This document shows, one piece after another, positions 6,936 through 9,461 of a stretch of 9,461 nt of DNA. The position numbers and the translations under genes were made by a program. The notes beneath the pieces were generated by a model, which made no database searches, was not told the DNA's origin, and saw only the letters and a program-made list of their open reading frames with translations. The first letter of the stretch is position 1, and every line of letters starts with the position of its first letter. Origin of the DNA: Acidobacteriaceae bacterium (GTDB lineage: Bacteria; Acidobacteriota; Terriglobia; Bryobacterales; Bryobacteraceae). Location of the stretch: the NCBI GenBank assembly GCA_019239585.1, contig JAFAZU010000605.1, positions 1 through 9,461 of the forward strand. Direction: 5' to 3'.

Positions 6936-7191
6936 GACCGGCTCCGATAAACACCGCGACAGCTTTTGAATCTGAGCGGTGAAAGCTGAGAAAGAGGTCA
7001 TGCATGAATGAGCTTCAACCAGCTACCTAAATCAAACCACATCGGGGGCCGGACACTCAGGCGTCCTGTTGGTTTGCCAGTAACTTTTCGCGAATAGGGG
7101 ATTGCGCCCTGGGCTTTGCTTCTTCACTGCTACATTCTCAGAGATCAATTAAAACCAAGATGCAACAGAGCACCTCCGCAGAAGTCGTATC
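6936..7191. other. intergenic stretch upstream of the PEP-CTERM gene
   Basis: About 256 bp without a supported gene. The first 20 bp probably belong to the frameshifted transposase relic. The rest shows no IS6 N-terminal coding in any minus-strand frame that I read. A possible IS6-type end lies at 7161-7171. No clear Shine-Dalgarno or promoter for the downstream gene is visible. Confidence 0.5.
7161..7171 (-). repeat. possible IS6-type terminal repeat
   Basis: Read on the minus strand this is GCTCTGTTGCA, matching the common IS6-family end GGCTCTGTTGCAAA over 11 bases. It faces the transposase relic at 6555-6932 and could be its upstream end, giving an element of about 680 bp. No 8-bp target duplication is seen with the opposite end near 6489. 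Confidence 0.4.
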
Positions 7192-7902
7192 ATGGACGCC
7201 ATGCGCATATATCTCTTGTTGATGGCATGCGAGGTGGTCTTCTTAACATTTGGAACTGAAACCGTCCAGGCTGATACGGTTCTCGACCAAAGTTTTCTTT
7301 CGAGTTCTACCATCCAAGATGGAGGGATTGGTTCCGGTCATTACGGAGCGCCCATCGCTATCCAGACCTTCACCGTGGGCCGCAGCGGCACGTTAAGCAC
7401 GGTCGAGATTCCTCTAACCAGTCTCAACCTTCCATCGGTTCTCACGGCGGCAATTTACACGATATCCGCCGGTATTCCGACTTCTACCCGGCTTGGGTCT
7501 GCCTCCGTCGACGGCGCGATTTTGCCCACTCATGGGCTGTACCCTTTTCACGAGGCCGAACTGACCAAGTTCGACTACGGCGCGCAGAAGATCGCAGTGA
7601 CAGCGGGCGATCAGTTGGCGATTGTACTGACTGCTACGGAGCCCTTCCCAGGTGCAAGCGGAGCGTATTACTATTACGGCTCAGGGTACACCGGTGGAAG
7701 CTTCGCACTGGACATCGGCACTGGTCCGATGTCTTTCTTTCCGTACAGCATATTCTTCCAGACCTTTGTAGAGACAACCATCGTGCCAGAGCCCACCTCA
7801 GTGGCGCTACTCAGTGTCTCTCTGGTGGGTTTACTGGTCTACATTCGCCTGAGACACGCTAGGCGCAGGGCTCTGGTGCAAACTCGGACAGAACTTTCCT
7901 GA
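7192..7902 (+). CDS. PEP-CTERM sorting-signal surface protein, tail altered by an element
   Basis: Predicted exported protein, probably processed by an exosortase at the cell envelope. The 236 residues begin with a signal peptide (about 1-27, likely cut after VQA). Residues 28-195 form a beta-rich domain: IQTFTVGRSGTLSTVEIPL (57-75), a central AAIYTISAGIPTS (86-98), KIAVTAGDQLAIVLTA (133-148), a Tyr/Gly-rich stretch (158-170) and FFQTFV (188-193). This resembles the jelly-roll-like domains often seen in PEP-CTERM proteins. The sorting signal is VPEPTS (198-203), a membrane segment (about 204-220) and the basic cluster RLRHARRR (219-226). After this cluster come ten extra residues encoded inside the left end of the 7867-8201 element. 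ATG 7192 or 7201 could be the start; neither has a good Shine-Dalgarno. No exosortase gene is in view, and the role is unknown. Confidence 0.88.
   Translation: MDAMRIYLLLMACEVVFLTFGTETVQADTVLDQSFLSSSTIQDGGIGSGHYGAPIAIQTFTVGRSGTLSTVEIPLTSLNLPSVLTAAIYTISAGIPTSTRLGSASVDGAILPTHGLYPFHEAELTKFDYGAQKIAVTAGDQLAIVLTATEPFPGASGAYYYYGSGYTGGSFALDIGTGPMSFFPYSIFFQTFVETTIVPEPTSVALLSVSLVGLLVYIRLRHARRRALVQTRTELS
7867..7885 (+). repeat. left terminal inverted repeat of the miniature IS6-like element
   Basis: Identical, in inverted orientation, to 8183-8201 over 19 bases. It overlaps the last codons of the PEP-CTERM gene. Confidence 0.9.
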
Positions 7903-7911
7903 GCGGTGATC

Positions 7912-8058
7912 ATGGCTGGGATGGGTGTAGCAGAAGCGGAGCCAGAACTGGTCCAAGGACGGCCTTTTGACCGTGAAGTGATCGTGCTGTGCGTGCGCTG
8001 GTATCTCAGCTTCCAGGTGAGCTCACGTGATTTGGTGCAGAGGATGAGCGAGCGATGA
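7912..8058 (+). pseudogene. IS6-family transposase, N-terminal 48 codons
   Basis: The frame from ATG 7912 reads QGRPFDREVIVLCVRWYLSF and then QVSSRDLVQRMSER before TGA at 8056. This matches the start of IS6-family transposases (GR.F..EVI.LCVRWYL.Y.LSYRDLEEMM.ERG), including the first part of the N-terminal helix-turn-helix region. Everything after the ER of the ERG motif is gone, including all three catalytic residues. It begins 27 nt after the left terminal repeat, the usual spacing for this family. It is a truncated relic of a copy different from the one at 6555-6932, because it lies on the other strand and its ends differ in sequence. Confidence 0.85.
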
Positions 8059-8141
8059 AGAAGCGTCAGTTCAAGATCGGAAAGTTGGCGGGGAGGCCCA
8101 TCACGACTCCGGAGATTTGGGCGGCTGTTCGCGCCGCATGA
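8055..8141 (+). other. 28-codon open frame inside the miniature element
   Basis: ATG 8055 overlaps the stop of the transposase fragment (ATGA). The product starts MKKRQFKIGKLAGRP and ends TTPEIWAAVRAA. I do not recognise it. It could be a scrap of the passenger or original C-terminal coding, or noise. No Shine-Dalgarno of quality is visible, so I do not call it a gene. Confidence 0.2.
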
Positions 8142-8182
8142 TCGTCTGAAAACTTCTTGGGATTATCATCTGCCCTTCTGCA

Positions 8183-8201
8183 GAGTTTGCACCAGAGCCC
8201 T
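8183..8201 (-). repeat. right terminal inverted repeat of the miniature IS6-like element
   Basis: Read on the minus strand it equals the left end over 19 bases. It lies 54 bp upstream of the dioxygenase ATG, so sequence of the element may contribute to that gene's promoter. Confidence 0.9.
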
Positions 8202-8241
8202 TGTAAAAGCTACGCTACTTGTGACAACAATGAAGCATCCG

Positions 8242-8246
8242 GGAGG
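8242..8246 (+). promoter_or_regulatory. Shine-Dalgarno site for the PhyH-family gene (GGAGG)
   Basis: A full GGAGG lies 8 nt before ATG 8255, just outside the miniature element. It supports this start over any later Met codon. Confidence 0.75.
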
Positions 8247-8254
8247 AAGTATTA

Positions 8255-9094
8255 ATGGCAGTGCTTGCTGCAGCGACGACCCAGACTGAGAATGTGACCG
8301 AAGACGTGCTTACCCTCCAGCGCGACGGCGTGGTAGGGAAGAAGGGGGCGTTTCCCCGCGAATTTATTGAGCGGCTCAGGGAAGATATGATGACTGCTTT
8401 CTGGGAGGCGATCCAGCGTCCTCGCGGTGCCGTCGGCAGGGGACCGCGACGGTGGTATGTGGAGTTGCACCCGCAGGCTATCAGCGGATTTGTCGATTTG
8501 GCAACCCATCCCTGGATTACTGCGATGTCGGAGGCGGTGCTGGGCCCCGATTACCAGATTGTCGAGATTGGCTTCGACACGCCGTTTCAGGGCGCCAAGA
8601 ACCAGCCTTGGCACCGCGACTTTCCGTCACCGAGGGAGACTTACGAAGATCGCCGGATCACGTCGCTCGCCTTCAACCTGACCGGGGTGGATGTCACGCC
8701 GGATATGGGGCCGTTCGAAGTGGCGCCGGGTACACAGTGGGAGGATGGCCGTTCGTGGAAGCACGAGATGTTCCCAGACCCCTCAACTTGGTCCCATTAT
8801 GCGGAGCGGGGCGTTAGAAAATATCCACAAATGGGCGATGTCTCGTGCCGCTCTGCATTAACCGTGCATCGCGGCACGGCGCATCCATCGCCCATTGCGC
8901 GTCCGGTATTGGTGATTGGGATGGACGCGCCGGGGGCCGGACACGCCGCGCTGCATGACATGATGGTGACGAGAGATTATTACGCCGCCCTGCCTCAATC
9001 GGTGCGCGACCGGCTCGTCTGCCGCGTCGTTGATGAACTCGTACCCGTCACGCAGAAGCACGATATTGAAGGCCTGGTCATGGGAACGGAATAA
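8255..9094 (+). CDS. phytanoyl-CoA dioxygenase (PhyH) family Fe(II)/2-oxoglutarate oxygenase
   Basis: Cytoplasmic non-haem iron oxygenase that should hydroxylate a small molecule using 2-oxoglutarate and O2. The 279-residue length is normal for the family. The double-stranded beta-helix core carries the metal triad H120-x-D122 in QPWHRDFPSP and a distal His, most likely H205 in TVHRGTAHPSP. R216, 11 residues later, is the expected 2-oxoglutarate anchor in ARPVLVIG. Other family-like segments are LAFNLTGVDVTPDMGPFEVAPGTQW (in part: MGPFEVAPGTQW at 151-162) and the preceding DTPFQGAKN. All key residues are present, so it should be active. There is no signal peptide. It is a single-gene unit on the plus strand, convergent with the ribose-type permease. 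The substrate cannot be told from sequence. The gene is more GC-rich than the left block. Confidence 0.9.
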   Translation: MAVLAAATTQTENVTEDVLTLQRDGVVGKKGAFPREFIERLREDMMTAFWEAIQRPRGAVGRGPRRWYVELHPQAISGFVDLATHPWITAMSEAVLGPDYQIVEIGFDTPFQGAKNQPWHRDFPSPRETYEDRRITSLAFNLTGVDVTPDMGPFEVAPGTQWEDGRSWKHEMFPDPSTWSHYAERGVRKYPQMGDVSCRSALTVHRGTAHPSPIARPVLVIGMDAPGAGHAALHDMMVTRDYYAALPQSVRDRLVCRVVDELVPVTQKHDIEGLVMGTE

Positions 9095-9115
9095 CCGGAT
9101 TCCGAGCGGGTTATT
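9090..9115 (+). terminator. possible terminator between convergent genes
   Basis: AATAACC (9090-9096) pairs with GGTTATT (9109-9115) around a 12-nt loop, and the stem includes the TAA stop of the dioxygenase gene. TTTCCCT follows on the plus strand. The stem is short and A/T-rich at its base, so the call is modest. The 25 bp between the two convergent stop codons contain nothing else. Confidence 0.35.
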
Positions 9116-9119
9116 TCCC

Positions 9120-9461
9120 TCACCTGTGAGTTGCACGGTGGATTGATTCACGCCTGTTTAAGGTGCTTTGCACAATTACGACGGCCAGCAGGAACAAACC
9201 TCGCAACACCCACTGCCACCAGGAACTGATGGTGCCTTCGAGATTGAAGACGTTAAAAAGGACTCCGAGCAGCAGGACACCAATGAGGGTAGACCCAGCG
9301 CCGCCCTGACCGCCCGTTAGCAACGTGCCACCGACTACGACAGCGGCGATCGCGTCCAACTCCCAGGCTGTCCCAGCGACAGGCTGGCCGGCACCTAAGC
9401 GGGAGGCAAGGATTACTCCCGCCAACCCCGACAGAGCGCCGCTGAGCGTGTAAACCGCCAT
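9120..9461 (-). CDS. ribose/sugar-type ABC transporter permease (C-terminal part, start outside window)
   Basis: Inner-membrane permease subunit of the BPD_transp_2 family (RbsC/XylH/AraH/YtfT type), which imports monosaccharides with a periplasmic binding protein and an ATPase. Only the last ~113 codons are in the window; the frame is open at the right edge, and the Met encoded at 9459-9461 is probably internal. Visible family features in order: YTLSGALSGLAGVILASRLG (helix), GTAWELDAIAAVVVGGTLLT with the conserved ELDAIAAVVVGG motif (35-45), GGAGSTLIGVLLLGVLFNVFN (helix), and a last helix (about 87-101) followed by the basic end RRESIHR. The complete protein is usually about 310-340 residues. 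The binding protein and ATPase genes are expected outside the window on the right, but that cannot be seen. Confidence 0.93.
   Translation of the reverse strand: MAVYTLSGALSGLAGVILASRLGAGQPVAGTAWELDAIAAVVVGGTLLTGGQGGAGSTLIGVLLLGVLFNVFNLEGTISSWWQWVLRGLFLLAVVIVQSTLNRRESIHRATHR

Larger units (their letters stand above)
7867..8201 (+). mobile_element. 335-bp miniature IS6-like element with perfect 19-bp terminal inverted repeats
   Basis: The two ends are the identical inverted sequence AGGGCTCTGGTGCAAACTC. The core GGCTCTGGTGCAAA differs at one position from the common IS6-family end GGCTCTGTTGCAAA. Inside, 7912-8058 encodes the N-terminus of an IS6 transposase, and the rest of a normal ~800-bp element is missing. 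Apart from the transposase fragment, only a 28-codon frame (8055-8141) is present, starting in an ATGA overlap with the fragment's stop. I see no target-site duplication: the 8 bp outside the two ends differ. The element cannot move by itself but its preserved ends could be used by a related transposase. The outermost base or two of each end are uncertain. Confidence 0.85.

Noticed and set aside
6874..7005. A minus-strand 43-codon frame starting MHDLFLSFHRSDSKAVAVFI, which resembles the first strand and loop of a TIR domain
   Set aside because: Only about 20 residues resemble a TIR start, the frame runs into the transposase relic in a different reading frame, and no downstream TIR motifs follow. 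Chance or an unrecognisable scrap is more likely than a defence gene.
8858..9151. Minus-strand 97-codon frame opposite the PhyH gene and overlapping the permease end
   Set aside because: It is the shadow of the oxygenase coding sequence, overlaps the permease gene, and has no recognisable domain.

Overview
The window looks like a chromosomal stretch from a soil-type Acidobacteriota, most likely the Solibacter/Bryobacter side of the phylum. This is an inference from gene content: an NtrY/NtrC-like two-component pair encoded behind a secreted protein and a small family 5 solute-binding protein, a PEP-CTERM surface protein, a phytanoyl-CoA-dioxygenase-like enzyme and a ribose-type ABC permease. 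GC content is moderate, and the right-hand block (from about 8255) is visibly richer in GC than the left. No rRNA, tRNA or CRISPR array was seen.

Left block (1-6288, all genes on the minus strand). Reading leftwards, the order is a secreted L,D-transpeptidase (5818-6288), a membrane SPFH/band-7 protein (4507-5778), a strong hairpin (4453-4483), a secreted protein of unknown function (3527-4441), a compact family 5 solute-binding-like protein (2365-3558), a membrane histidine kinase (635-2368) and a sigma-54 activator response regulator cut by the window edge (1-638). The last four genes overlap one another (32 nt, then two 4-nt stop/start overlaps), so they are almost certainly translated together. 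No ABC permease or ATPase lies among them. I infer a signalling unit in which the binding protein, and perhaps the secreted protein, supplies the input to the kinase.

Middle block (6289-8254) is accessory DNA built around IS6-family relics. On the minus strand, 6555-6932 is the C-terminal half of an IS6-type transposase, broken upstream by a stop and a probable frameshift. On the plus strand, 7867-8201 is a 335-bp miniature element with perfect 19-bp terminal inverted repeats. Inside it are the first 48 codons of a related transposase. Between the two relics lies one gene for a PEP-CTERM surface protein (7192-7902). Its last codons and its stop lie inside the left end of the miniature element, so the insertion appears to have rewritten the tail of the protein.

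Right block (8255-9461): a phytanoyl-CoA-dioxygenase-family Fe(II)/2-oxoglutarate oxygenase on the plus strand faces the C-terminal end of a ribose-type ABC permease on the minus strand. A short hairpin separates the two.
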